Source: Zeimonas sp050187175 (GTDB taxonomy: Bacteria > Pseudomonadota > Gammaproteobacteria > Burkholderiales > Burkholderiaceae_E). Taken from it: a stretch of 64,000 nt of DNA. Every line of letters starts with the position of its first letter. Within the stretch, counting starts at the first letter, position 1. Position numbers and translations under genes: made by a program. The stretch lies in assembly GCA_050187175.1 (NCBI GenBank), contig JBFWXS010000013.1, positions 1 to 64,000 of the forward strand. The letters are read 5' to 3'. Of the stretch, positions 18,822 to 27,962 are shown in pieces. Under the pieces are notes generated by a model that had not been told where the DNA came from, ran no database searches, and saw nothing but the letters and a program-made list of their open reading frames with translations.

Positions 18822-19562
18822 ATGCTCATGCCCTTCGGCCTGTACGTCGTGACCCCCGATTGCGACGACGACGGCTGGCTCGCCGCCGCGGTCGCTGCCG
18901 CCGTACGCGGCGGCGCAAGCTCGATCCAGTACCGGCACAAGCGCGCCGGCGCCGGCCAGCGGCTGCGGCAGGCGCGGCGGCTGGCCGAGGTCTGTCGCGC
19001 GCAGTCCGTGCCCTTGATCGTCAACGATTCACCCGAGGTGGCGCGCGAGGCCGCGGCGCACGGCGTACACCTCGGCCGCGAAGACGGTGATCCGGTGGCG
19101 GCGCGGCGGCTGCTCGGCGACGGCTTACTGATCGGCGTCTCGTGCTACGACGAGCTCGAGCGCGCGCAGCGCTGGCGCGAAGTTGCCGACTACGTGGCCT
19201 TCGGCGCCGTGTTCAGCTCCTCGGTCAAGCCGGCCGCGGTCCGGGCACCGCTGTCCTTGTTCGAGCAGGCGCGGCGCGAGGGGTTCGGACACGCCGGTTC
19301 CGAACGCGCTGGCTCGGAGGATGCCGGTTTCCGCGCCACCGGCGACACACCGCGCCCGGCCCTCGTCGCCATCGGCGGCATCACCGCCGACAACGCGGCG
19401 CCGCTCGCCTCGGCCGGCATCGACGCGATCGCCGTCATCAGCGCCGTCTTCGGCGACGGCAGCGGCGATCCCGACCGCTGCGAGGCGCGCGCGCGCCGCG
19501 TCTGCGCGGCGTTCGAAGGCGGCCTGGCCGATCCGACGGGCAGCGGCCCGGCGCGGGACTGA
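18822..19562 (+). CDS. thiE: Thiamine-phosphate synthase
   Basis: About 246 residues. TIM-barrel motifs appear in order: LYVVTPD, QYRHK, NDSPEVA, GVHLGREDGD, GVSCYDELERA, FGAVFSSSVKP, IGGITADNA. It joins the thiazole and pyrimidine halves of thiamine. Start: ATG at 18822 is preferred because LYVVTPD is near the N-terminus in the family; an in-frame ATG at 18780 is possible. Residues about 152-178 form a Gly/Ala/Ser/Glu-rich insert absent from typical ThiE, so the protein is longer than the usual 210-220 residues. Confidence 0.9.
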   Translation: MLMPFGLYVVTPDCDDDGWLAAAVAAAVRGGASSIQYRHKRAGAGQRLRQARRLAEVCRAQSVPLIVNDSPEVAREAAAHGVHLGREDGDPVAARRLLGDGLLIGVSCYDELERAQRWREVADYVAFGAVFSSSVKPAAVRAPLSLFEQARREGFGHAGSERAGSEDAGFRATGDTPRPALVAIGGITADNAAPLASAGIDAIAVISAVFGDGSGDPDRCEARARRVCAAFEGGLADPTGSGPARD

Positions 19563-19583
19563 GCCCCGCCCCAGGTCAAGGCC

Positions 19584-21053
19584 ATGACCGAAGACGACGC
19601 CCGCCACGCGCTGCTGGTACGCGCCTGCGAGACGCCCCCCGGGCATACGCAGTGGCGCGACGAGGACCGCGCCTGGGCCAGCCGCGCCGCGGCCGAAGTC
19701 GTCGGCGAACACGCATCGACCGACGCCTTCATCGCACGCCGTGCGCGGCTGGCCAGCGAACGATTGACCGCGCGCGATGCCGGCCTGCGCCGCGCGCTGC
19801 GTGCCGTGCAATGGCGGCCGTGGGTCGGCTGGCTGCTGGCACTGATCGCTTTCGCCGCCGGCATCGGGGGCAACGCGATCGACACCAGCCAGCGCATCAA
19901 CGTGCTCGCGCCGCCGCTGCTGGCCTTGCTGGCCTGGAATCTGGTCGTCTACCTGTTCATCGCGCTGCGCGCCGCCGCCCGGCTGATTCGCGGCCCGGAC
20001 GCCCCGACTTCGCCGCGCGGTTCGCTGACGCGGCTGCTGGCGCGCGCCGCGCATGCCGTCGCGGCACCGGCCCGCGAGGCGGCCGACGCCGCGCCGGCCG
20101 CGCGCTTCACCGTCGACTGGGCACGTGCCGCCGCGCGGCTGAACACGCTGCGCGTGGCGCGCATGCTGCATCTGGCCGCCTTCGCGCTGGCTGCCGGCGC
20201 CCTCGCGGGCCTGTATCTGCGCGGGCTGGTACTGGAGTACCGAGCCGGCTGGCAAAGCACCTTCCTGAGTGCCGAAACGGTTCGCAGCCTGCTTACCGCC
20301 GTGCTCGGCCCGGCCGCGCAGCTCACCGCCTTCACGCTTCCCGACGCTGCGCGGCTGGAAGCGATGCGCTTTCCCGGCAGCAGCGGCGAACCCGCGGCGC
20401 CATGGATCCACTTGTACGCGATCACCGTCGCCGCGCTGATCCTGCTGCCCAGACTGCTGCTGGCGCTGCTCGACGGACTGCTGGAACACCGGCTGGCGCA
20501 GCGCTTTCCGCTGCCGCCCGGCGATCCGTACTTCGCGGCATTGACGCGCTCGTACCGCGGCGACAGTGCCGCCGTGCAAGTGGTTCCGTACAACCATCAT
20601 CCGAGCCCGCAGGCCGGCGTCGCGCTGCGCGAGCTGCTCGGCGCCGTCTACGGACCGAGCGTGCAGCTCGGCATCGCCGCCGGCGTCGACTACGGCAGCG
20701 AAGACCATGCGCGGCAGGCCGGCGCCGGCCAGGCCGTACCGGCTCTGCTGATCGCCTGGTTCTCGTCTATGGCCACGCCTGAAGCGGATGCACAGGGCGC
20801 GTTCCTCGACGCGCTGACGCACAGCGCCGCCGCCGCGGCCCCGCTGCTGGTCATGGTCGACGAATCGGCCTTCGTCGCCCGCTTCGGCGAACATGACGCC
20901 ACCGCGCAGCGGCGCCGCGAGGAACGGCGCCAATCGTGGCAGCGCTGGCTCGATGCGCGCGGCCTGAGGCCCTGGTTCGTCGACCTCGAACACGGCGATC
21001 CTGCTGTCGCTGCGCGCGATCTGTCCCATCACATCGAGGCCGCCGCCGCATGA
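19584..21053 (+). CDS. DUF2868 membrane protein
   Basis: 489 residues. Hydrophobic helices are visible near residues 76-95, 108-130, 192-212 and 278-300. A soluble C-terminal domain includes VVPYNHHPSP and GVDYGSED. This matches the DUF2868 family of proteobacteria, whose function is not established. The stop overlaps the ATG of the next gene (ATGA), so it is translated together with the DUF3482 GTPase and probably forms a complex with it. Confidence 0.8.
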   Translation: MTEDDARHALLVRACETPPGHTQWRDEDRAWASRAAAEVVGEHASTDAFIARRARLASERLTARDAGLRRALRAVQWRPWVGWLLALIAFAAGIGGNAIDTSQRINVLAPPLLALLAWNLVVYLFIALRAAARLIRGPDAPTSPRGSLTRLLARAAHAVAAPAREAADAAPAARFTVDWARAAARLNTLRVARMLHLAAFALAAGALAGLYLRGLVLEYRAGWQSTFLSAETVRSLLTAVLGPAAQLTAFTLPDAARLEAMRFPGSSGEPAAPWIHLYAITVAALILLPRLLLALLDGLLEHRLAQRFPLPPGDPYFAALTRSYRGDSAAVQVVPYNHHPSPQAGVALRELLGAVYGPSVQLGIAAGVDYGSEDHARQAGAGQAVPALLIAWFSSMATPEADAQGAFLDALTHSAAAAAPLLVMVDESAFVARFGEHDATAQRRREERRQSWQRWLDARGLRPWFVDLEHGDPAVAARDLSHHIEAAAA

Positions 21054-22594
21054 CCAGCGAGAGCGAGCGCGAGAACGAGAACGAGAACGACGCCTCGGCG
21101 CAGACGATCGCCCTCAGCCTCGTCTCGCACACCAATGTCGGCAAGACAACGCTGGCGCGCACGCTGCTCGGCCGCGACGTCGGCGAGGTACGCGACGAAG
21201 CGCATGTCACCGAACGCAGCGACGAGTACCTGCTGACGCAGACGCCGGCCGGCGATCGCCTGATGCTGTGGGACACGCCCGGCTTCGGCGACAGCGCGCG
21301 GCTCGCGCAGCGCCTGGCCCGCAGCGGCGATCCGATCGGCTGGTTCCTCAGCGAAGTCTGGGACCGCTTCCGCGACCGCGCATTCTGGTCGAGCCAGCAG
21401 GCCGTGCGCACCGTACGCGAACGCACCGACGTCGTGCTGTATCTGGTCAACGCCGCAGAGACGCCGGAAGCGTCCACGCTCGTGAGCAGCGAACTGCGCG
21501 TACTCGACTGGATAGGCAAGCCCGTCATCGTGCTGCTGAACCAGCTCGGCCGCCCCCGGCCGGCCGGTGACGACGCCGCCGAAGTCGAGCGCTGGCGCCG
21601 CGCGCTGGCCGGCGCCGCCAGCGTGCGAGCCGTACTGCCGCTGGACGCCTTCGCACGCTGCTGGGTGCAGGAAGGCACGCTGCTGCACGCCGTGGCGCGC
21701 GAGCTGCCGCCCGGCAAGCGCGCGGCCTGCGAACGCCTGATCGATGAATGGCAGCGCGAGCGGCGCGCCGTCTTCGAGGCCTCGATCAGCGTACTGGCCG
21801 AACGCGTGGCGCGCGCCGCGCTCGACCGCGAAGCCGTCCCTGAAGGCGGCATGCTCGGCCGCCTGAAGGAAGTCGGCCAAGCGCTGGCCAGCGGCTCGGC
21901 CGGCGACGCACTGCGCAGCCCGGCCCGCCAAACCGCGATGCGCCGGCTGGCCGAACGGCTCGACGACGACATCCGCAGCAGCACCGACCGCCTGATCGCG
22001 CTGCATGGCTTGGGCGGCCACGCGTCGGCGGAGATCCTCACCCGGCTGGCCGAGCACTACGCCGTCGACGAACCCGTCAGCGAAGGCCGCGCCGCCGCGC
22101 TCGGCGGCGCGCTCACCGGCGCACTGGCCGGCCTGAAGGCCGACCTCGCCACCGGCGGCCTGAGCTTCGGCGCCGGCCTGCTCGCCGGCGGCATCGTCGG
22201 CGCGCTCGGCGGCTTCGGACTGGCGCGCGGCTACAACCTCGTGCGCGGCGCGCAGACGCCGATGGTCATGTGGGCCGACGCCGTGCTCGACGAACTGTGC
22301 GCATCGGCGCTGCTGGGTTATCTGGCCGTCGCTCACTACGGGCGCGGACGCGGTGACTGGACGGCGTCCGAGTCGCCGCCGCACTGGCGCTCGGTGGTCG
22401 GCGAGGTTCTCGCGCAGCGGCAGGAAACGCTGAAACAGCTGTGGTCGCTGCGCGGCGAACGTGACGAGGCGGAAGGTCTCGAGTCCGCGCTGCGGCAGAT
22501 CCTGGAAGAAGCGGCGGTCGACGTGCTGAGCAGCTTGTATCCGCAGTGGGAAGGGCAGAGACGGGAACGCGGGCAGGAGCCCCCGGTCGGCTGA
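21050..22594 (+). CDS. DUF3482 family GTPase
   Basis: 514 residues. The N-terminal G domain has a P-loop (SHTNVGKTTL, about residues 25-34), switch II DTPGFGD, and a weak G4 element (LLNQLG instead of NKxD). The C-terminal half contains a Gly/Ala-rich hydrophobic stretch (about 345-395) that could insert in or touch membrane. Coupled by a 4-bp overlap to the DUF2868 gene. Function unknown; the pairing suggests a membrane-associated, GTP-controlled unit. The start is fixed by the ATGA overlap; the first residues are Glu/Asn-rich. Confidence 0.8.
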   Translation: MTSESERENENENDASAQTIALSLVSHTNVGKTTLARTLLGRDVGEVRDEAHVTERSDEYLLTQTPAGDRLMLWDTPGFGDSARLAQRLARSGDPIGWFLSEVWDRFRDRAFWSSQQAVRTVRERTDVVLYLVNAAETPEASTLVSSELRVLDWIGKPVIVLLNQLGRPRPAGDDAAEVERWRRALAGAASVRAVLPLDAFARCWVQEGTLLHAVARELPPGKRAACERLIDEWQRERRAVFEASISVLAERVARAALDREAVPEGGMLGRLKEVGQALASGSAGDALRSPARQTAMRRLAERLDDDIRSSTDRLIALHGLGGHASAEILTRLAEHYAVDEPVSEGRAAALGGALTGALAGLKADLATGGLSFGAGLLAGGIVGALGGFGLARGYNLVRGAQTPMVMWADAVLDELCASALLGYLAVAHYGRGRGDWTASESPPHWRSVVGEVLAQRQETLKQLWSLRGERDEAEGLESALRQILEEAAVDVLSSLYPQWEGQRRERGQEPPVG

Positions 22595-22826
22595 GCGGAG
22601 CTGAACAGCGGCGACTCCTGGTCGAGCAGAGCCGCCATCCGCGCCAGCGCGTCGTCCACGATTTCCTCGGGCACAGCTTCCACCTTCTTCGCGCCACGCG
22701 CCTCGAGATCCAGCGTGGGCGCTTCTCGGCAAGTCCAGTCGATGCCATAGTGACGTCCGCCGCACCACCAGCGACAGCGGCACCCGGCTACCAGGCGCGA
22801 CAGCCTGCGCCCGGGGAGGAGACAGG

Positions 22827-23729
22827 ATGGAACTCAGGCAGTTGCAGTACTTCGTGGTGGTCGCCAAGGAAGGACACTTCGGGCGTGCGGCGCTCAAGCT
22901 GAATGTCACGCAGCCTGCGGTAAGCCGCGCGGTTCGATCCCTCGAAGAAGAAATCGACGTCGACCTGTTCGAGCGCCTGCCGCGCGGCGTGCGGCTCGCG
23001 CCCGCGGGAGAGCGCTATCTGCGGGAAGTGGAACGGATCCTCGCTGAGCTCGACAGCGCCGCGATCATCGCGCGCGGCGCGGCGGACCAGCGTCTGCGCG
23101 AGCTGCGGGTCGGCCATGCCATGATGAAGACGCTCGACCAGGAGCTCGAAGCGCTGCTGAGGCATGCCGCCGAGAGACTGCCGAACGTCCGCCTGAAGCT
23201 GAACTACCTGAGCTCGTTCGAGCAGCAGAGCGCTCTGCGCGATCACGCCATCGACGTGGGCATCGGCCACTTCTTCGGCGCGGCCGTTCCGGGTTTGAGA
23301 AGCGTCCGGGTCCTGGAAAGCGCGCTGTGCGGTGCGCGCGTCGGCGCTCACAATCCGCTGGCGCGCCGCTCGCGCGTCAGCCTGTTCGATCTGCGCGAGG
23401 AGCCGCTGCTGATGTACCAGCGGGATCTCAATCCGCAGATGTTCGACCACGTCGTGCGCGAGCTGCGAGCCGCCGGCTTCACGGGACGGGTCGTACAGGA
23501 CGCGGAGTTCTCGTTCGCCAACTGGAAGGTGATGCCCAGGAACTCCGGCTGGATGGTCGCCAACCGGCAAGCGATGGAACGCCACATCGAAGACACGGTA
23601 TGCATTCCGGTCGACCGGCTGTCGATTCCGTTCGGGATCGACGTGATCTGGAGCGAGGACAACCAGTCGCCGACACTGGAATCGTTCCTGGATGCCGTCC
23701 TGCCCCAAGGCAGCAAGCCGAACCGATAA
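22827..23729 (+). CDS. LysR family transcriptional regulator
   Basis: 300 residues. The N-terminal winged HTH (MELRQLQYFVVVAKEGHFGRAA, TQPAVSRAV) is followed by a LysR substrate-binding domain. It opens catabolic island 1 and is co-directional with the genes it probably controls. The 232 bp upstream (22595-22826) contain no gene I can support and presumably its promoter/operator. A GGAGGAGACAGG ribosome site precedes the ATG. Confidence 0.92.
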   Translation: MELRQLQYFVVVAKEGHFGRAALKLNVTQPAVSRAVRSLEEEIDVDLFERLPRGVRLAPAGERYLREVERILAELDSAAIIARGAADQRLRELRVGHAMMKTLDQELEALLRHAAERLPNVRLKLNYLSSFEQQSALRDHAIDVGIGHFFGAAVPGLRSVRVLESALCGARVGAHNPLARRSRVSLFDLREEPLLMYQRDLNPQMFDHVVRELRAAGFTGRVVQDAEFSFANWKVMPRNSGWMVANRQAMERHIEDTVCIPVDRLSIPFGIDVIWSEDNQSPTLESFLDAVLPQGSKPNR

Positions 23730-23823
23730 GCAGCAGACATCGGTCCGGTGCGCCATCAGCATTGGACGGGCCGGAGACCGCCGCACAGAATCCGACGCAT
23801 CCATTGCAAGGAGCGTTGATTCC

Positions 23824-24423
23824 ATGAAGCTGTACTCCGCCGTTCCCTCTCCGTTCTGCAGGAAGGTGCGCATCTGCGCGATCGAGCTCGGCCTTGCGGA
23901 CAGGATGGAGGTCGTTGCCCAGAAGCCGCGCGACGGCACCACGGGCTTCCACGAAGTCAATCCGGTGGCGCGCATTCCTGCGCTGGTCACGGACGACGGC
24001 CAGGTGCTCTACGACAGCCCGGTGATCTGCGAATACCTGGACTCGATCGGCGGCGGCACGCTCATCCCCGCCGCCGGCGCGCAGCGCTGGGACGCACTGA
24101 GGCGCCAGGCGATGGGCGACGGCCTGCTCGATGCAGCCTTCCCGCTCAGGGCGGAGCTGGCCCGCGACGCATCGCAGCGCGATGCGGAGATCGTGTCCCG
24201 GCACAGGGCGACCATGCTGCGCGTCCTCGACGCCGCCGACCGGGACCCGGCGACCGACCCCGGCCGAACCATCGACATCGGATCGATCGCAGTCGGCGCG
24301 GCGATCAGCTGGCTCGATTTCCGCATACCCGACCTAGGCTGGCGTGCGAGCCGGCAGCGGCTTTCGGACTGGCACGCAGCCATCAGCGAGCGCCCGTCGT
24401 TCCGAACGACGCAGCCCTCGTGA
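23824..24423 (+). CDS. Glutathione S-transferase family protein
   Basis: 199 residues. The thioredoxin-like domain starts MKLYSAVPSPFCRKVR (Ser/Cys in the glutathione-thiol position), then NPVARIPAL with the cis-Pro and DSPVICEYL, the glutathione-binding Asp-Ser. An all-helical C-terminal domain follows. Within an aromatic/alicyclic catabolic cluster such enzymes often do ring isomerisation or detoxification; the substrate cannot be read from the sequence. Preceded by CAAGGAGCG. Confidence 0.88.
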   Translation: MKLYSAVPSPFCRKVRICAIELGLADRMEVVAQKPRDGTTGFHEVNPVARIPALVTDDGQVLYDSPVICEYLDSIGGGTLIPAAGAQRWDALRRQAMGDGLLDAAFPLRAELARDASQRDAEIVSRHRATMLRVLDAADRDPATDPGRTIDIGSIAVGAAISWLDFRIPDLGWRASRQRLSDWHAAISERPSFRTTQPS

Positions 24424-24460
24424 TCGTCCCCTTGTCATTTCAATCCGGAGAATCCAGATC

Positions 24461-25231
24461 ATGTCCGACTTCGAGCAATACGCCAGCAAGTACAAGTCCA
24501 TCCGGATGGAGCGCCGCGACGGCATCCTGCTGATGACGCTTCATACCGACGGCGGCGAGCTGCAGTGGGGCGGCGTGCCGCACGGCGAGCTGCCGCGCGC
24601 ATTCCACGACGTAGGCGCCGACCGCGAGAACAAGGTGATCATCCTGGCCGGCACCGGAGAGTACTTCTCGGGCCCGCGGCCGGCGGGCGGCGGACCGAAG
24701 TACAAGCGTCCGACGCTGGAGTGGGACCGCGTCTTCTGGGAAGCCCGCCACCTGCTGATGAACATGCTCGACATCGACGTGCCGATGATCGCCGCCGTGA
24801 ACGGCCCCGCCATGCGCCATTCGGAGCTGCCGCTGATGTGCGACATCGTGCTGGCGAGCGACACCGCCACCTTCGAGGACGCGGGCCACTTCGAGAACGG
24901 GCTGGTGCCGGGCGACGGCGTGAACATCATCTACCCGCTGCTGCTGGGGCTCAATCGGGCGCGCTACTTCCTGCTCACCGGCCAGTCGCTGGGCGCCCAG
25001 GAAGCCAAGGAGCTGGGCCTGGTCAACGAGGTGCTGCCCAAGGACAAGCTCATGGCGCGCGCCTGGGAGCATGCGGAGCGGCTTGCGGGCTTCCCGCTGC
25101 TGCATCTGAAGTACACGCGGATGATTCTCGTCGAGGAGCTGAAGCGGACCATGCAGAGCCACCTGGGCTATTCGTTCCTGCTCGAAGGCATGGCCAACCA
25201 GGTCAAGCCGGACGCACCCAAGGCGGCCTGA
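24461..25231 (+). CDS. Crotonase-superfamily hydrolase resembling 6-oxocamphor hydrolase
   Basis: 256 residues. It begins like Rhodococcus 6-oxocamphor hydrolase (KYKSIRMERRDGILLMT) and shares DRENKVIILAGTG, AAVNGP, FEDAGHF and PGDG. As I recall that enzyme, catalysis uses His145/Asp154 with His122 and His45; here His143, Asp152, His120 and His41 fall at matching places. 6-Oxocamphor hydrolase cleaves a C-C bond in a cyclic beta-diketone (retro-Claisen) and does not act on a CoA ester. Inferred role: opening a non-aromatic cyclic diketone in this pathway. An ordinary enoyl-CoA hydratase is the alternative. GGAG precedes the ATG. Confidence 0.75.
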   Translation: MSDFEQYASKYKSIRMERRDGILLMTLHTDGGELQWGGVPHGELPRAFHDVGADRENKVIILAGTGEYFSGPRPAGGGPKYKRPTLEWDRVFWEARHLLMNMLDIDVPMIAAVNGPAMRHSELPLMCDIVLASDTATFEDAGHFENGLVPGDGVNIIYPLLLGLNRARYFLLTGQSLGAQEAKELGLVNEVLPKDKLMARAWEHAERLAGFPLLHLKYTRMILVEELKRTMQSHLGYSFLLEGMANQVKPDAPKAA

Positions 25232-25243
25232 CGGGAAGCCGCC

Positions 25244-26425
25244 ATGCATCAGGGCTTTCCCCATCCGACCGGCCCGCTCGCGGAGGCCGTGCAAGCTCAG
25301 GACCTGTCGGGCGAGTTCGGCAGGTGCGGCCCCGACACGCTCGCGGGTGCTTTCCTGCGCAGATTCTGGCAGCCCGTGATGCTGAGCGAAGGCCTGCCGC
25401 TGGCCCGTGCACGCGCCGTGCGCATCATGGGCGAGGATCTGACTGCGTACCGGACGGCGTCAGGGCGCGCGCAGATCGTGCAGGCGCGCTGTCCGCATCG
25501 CAGCATGGCGCTGTCGGCCGCACGCGTCGAAGGCGAGGCGCTTCAGTGCTTCTACCACGGCTGGACCTTCGATGCCGAAGGCCAGTGCATAGCCCAGCCC
25601 GCCGAGGAAGGCGGTGTCGGCTACGCGTCCAAGGTGCGCATCCGCAGCTATCCGACGCGGGAGTATCTCGGCCTGGTGTTCGCGTTCCTCGGAGAGGGCG
25701 GCCCGCCGCCGTTCCCGCATCTGGACATGTACGACACCGGCGGCGTGATCGACACGATGGCCAGCTACCGGGAGTGCAACTACTTCGAGCAGATCGAGAT
25801 CAGCGTAGACGAGGTGCATTTCAACTTCGTTCATCGGAACTCGCAATTTGCCGACGCGGGCCTCAACGAGGAGATTCCGCGCATCGAAGGCGTGGAGACC
25901 GGCTACGGCATAGAACGCCGTGCCATCCGGGGCGACAGCGTGCGGCTGTCTCACTTCTTCATGCCCAACCTGCTGGTCAGCCTGGTGCACAGCAAGTACC
26001 GCGGCTGGGGCGAGCTGGCGGCCTGGCGGGTGCCGGTCGATGACGACAGCCATATCACGTTCACGGTCAACCTCGTTCATGCCGAAGGTGAAGAGGCGCA
26101 CGAGTTCTGTCAGCGGCGGGATGCGCGGCGAGAAGTGCTGCGCTCGCTGCCGAACGCGAACGAGATCGCGCGCGCCGTCCTGCGAGGCGAGATCAGCATC
26201 GACTCGATCAACGAACGGCCTGATGCGCTGGTGATCCAGGATCTGGTCGCGATGATGGGCTGCGATGCACAGCGGGACCGCAAACGCGACAGCCTGGGGC
26301 GATCCGATCGGCAGCTGGTGCTGCTGCGAAGCATCTGGAAGCGCGAGCTGCAGGCCTTGCGCGACGGCACGCCGCTCAAGAGCTGGACGTGCCCATCGGG
26401 GCTGCAGCTGTCCACCGGCCTCTAG
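25244..26425 (+). CDS. Rieske non-heme iron oxygenase, large subunit
   Basis: 393 residues. The Rieske 2Fe-2S ligands are Cys83, His85, Cys102 and His105 (C-P-H...C-F-Y-H). The catalytic domain has D189-x2-H192-x4-H197, the spacing of the iron site and bridging Asp, with a third carboxylate likely in IQDLVAMMG near residue 335. Architecture fits phthalate-dioxygenase-type, single-subunit oxygenases. It starts 12 nt after the hydrolase stop. No reductase or ferredoxin gene lies nearby, so electrons must come from a partner encoded elsewhere. Confidence 0.93.
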   Translation: MHQGFPHPTGPLAEAVQAQDLSGEFGRCGPDTLAGAFLRRFWQPVMLSEGLPLARARAVRIMGEDLTAYRTASGRAQIVQARCPHRSMALSAARVEGEALQCFYHGWTFDAEGQCIAQPAEEGGVGYASKVRIRSYPTREYLGLVFAFLGEGGPPPFPHLDMYDTGGVIDTMASYRECNYFEQIEISVDEVHFNFVHRNSQFADAGLNEEIPRIEGVETGYGIERRAIRGDSVRLSHFFMPNLLVSLVHSKYRGWGELAAWRVPVDDDSHITFTVNLVHAEGEEAHEFCQRRDARREVLRSLPNANEIARAVLRGEISIDSINERPDALVIQDLVAMMGCDAQRDRKRDSLGRSDRQLVLLRSIWKRELQALRDGTPLKSWTCPSGLQLSTGL

Positions 26426-26443
26426 TCCGAACGAGGTTCCGCG

Positions 26444-26860
26444 ATGATCGAAGACCAGCACGCATGCGTGGAAGTCGTCTACCGCTTCTACCGCTATCTC
26501 GACCAGCGCGAGTACGGCCAGCTGGACAGCCTGATGACGCGCGATGGAATTTACGTACGGCCGAGCGGCGCCCACGTACCGGCGGGACCCTCGTTGATAG
26601 CGGATCTGGGCAAGGGTTCTCCGACCGCTGCCTACGCGCATCTTCTGACCAATGTGTATGCCGTCGTCGCCGGTGACGGTGCGCGCGTGCACGGCTACAT
26701 GACCGTCTTTCAGCATGATGCCGGCACCGCGGCGAGCGCGCCACGCCCACTGACGCAGCCGACGTCGATACGCGATCTCGTGATCCACCTTCGCAAGGAG
26801 GAAGGAAGCTGGAAAGTGCAGCGCGTGGACAACCAGCTCCTGTTCCGCAAACAGGGTTGA
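26444..26860 (+). CDS. SnoaL/NTF2-like protein
   Basis: 138 residues with the alpha+beta cone pattern: helical YRFYRYLDQREYGQLDSLM followed by strands and a final WKVQRVDNQLLFR. Such proteins serve as small hydrolases, isomerases, dehydratases or oxygenase beta subunits. It starts 18 nt after the Rieske gene stop, so it may be an accessory to that enzyme. No catalytic residue set is distinctive enough for a reaction call. Confidence 0.75.
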   Translation: MIEDQHACVEVVYRFYRYLDQREYGQLDSLMTRDGIYVRPSGAHVPAGPSLIADLGKGSPTAAYAHLLTNVYAVVAGDGARVHGYMTVFQHDAGTAASAPRPLTQPTSIRDLVIHLRKEEGSWKVQRVDNQLLFRKQG

Positions 26861-26938
26861 CGCGGCCGGGCGCAACCGGGTACGTGCAATCGACGCGCTT
26901 CCCTTTCGATGCGTTCCCCATAACCGAGGAGACCTGCA

Positions 26939-27916
26939 ATGACTTCGCTCAAGTGCCTGACGGGCATCTTCACGATGGCCTTCGCCGCCTTGCTGCCGCT
27001 TCCCTCCGCGATGGCTCGCGACGCCGCCTATCCGACCCGGCCCGTGACCATCATCGTCCCGTTCGCGACCGGCGGCGGAACGGACCTGCTGGCCCGCTTC
27101 TGGGGCGCCATTCTCCAGAAGGAACTGGGGCAGCCTTTCGTCGCCGACGTCAAACCCGGCGCCAGCGGCTCGATCGGAACCAGGCTCGCGGCCAAGGCGG
27201 AGCCCGACGGCTATACGCTGCTCATCGCCACGCCGTCGATCGTGATGAACCCGTTCATCATCGACAACGTCGGCTACGATCCGATCAAGGACTTCCAGCC
27301 GATCGCCGTCACCGGCGTGAGTCCGCTCGCCTTCGTCGTCCCGCTCGGCTCCCCGATCAACTCGATCAACGACCTGATCAAGCAGGCTCGCGCCGAACCG
27401 GGCAAGCTCAACGTAGGTACGTACGGTAACGGCTCGGTCGGCCAGATGGCCTCGCTGAAGTTCCAGGCACTCACCGGCACCAAGCTCACCGAGATCCCGT
27501 ACAAGGGCGCGGCACCGGCCCTTCTCGACCTGGTCGCCGGTCGCACCGACCTGCAGATCGAAGCATTTCCGTCGGTGATCGGATACATCAAGAACGGCAA
27601 GGTGAAGCCCCTGGCCATCGGTTCGCGCAAGCGCTCGCCCCTTCTGCCGGACATGCCCACGGTGCTCGAATCCGGCATCGACTTCGAGACCTTCTCATGG
27701 ACCGCCTTCCTGGCGCCGGCCAAGACCCCTCGCCCCATCATCGACAAGCTGCATGCTGCCTTCCGCAAGGCCCTCGCGGACCCGGAGACGGTGGCCAAGC
27801 TGGCCGACGCATTCGGCTCCGATCCCGGCGACGGCACACCGGAGGACGCGCGCAAGTTCATGATCGAGCGCTACCAGGAAAACGCCAAGCTGGTAAAGCA
27901 GTTCAATCTGAAGTGA
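26939..27916 (+). CDS. Bug/TctC family periplasmic solute-binding protein
   Basis: 325 residues. Sec signal peptide with cleavage near residues 24-26 (LPSAMA). The mature part has YPTRPVTIIVPFATGGGTDLLAR, NRxPG-type VKPGASGSIGT and YKGAAPALLDLVAG, all hallmarks of Bug receptors that bind small carboxylates. No TctA/TctB membrane genes are present, so it is an orphan receptor as is common in Burkholderiales. Likely delivers or senses the substrate of catabolic island 1. Confidence 0.94.
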   Translation: MTSLKCLTGIFTMAFAALLPLPSAMARDAAYPTRPVTIIVPFATGGGTDLLARFWGAILQKELGQPFVADVKPGASGSIGTRLAAKAEPDGYTLLIATPSIVMNPFIIDNVGYDPIKDFQPIAVTGVSPLAFVVPLGSPINSINDLIKQARAEPGKLNVGTYGNGSVGQMASLKFQALTGTKLTEIPYKGAAPALLDLVAGRTDLQIEAFPSVIGYIKNGKVKPLAIGSRKRSPLLPDMPTVLESGIDFETFSWTAFLAPAKTPRPIIDKLHAAFRKALADPETVAKLADAFGSDPGDGTPEDARKFMIERYQENAKLVKQFNLK

Positions 27917-27962
27917 GGAGCGCGGCCGAAGGACCCGGGCGCGCCAGCGAGCAGGGAGTCTC

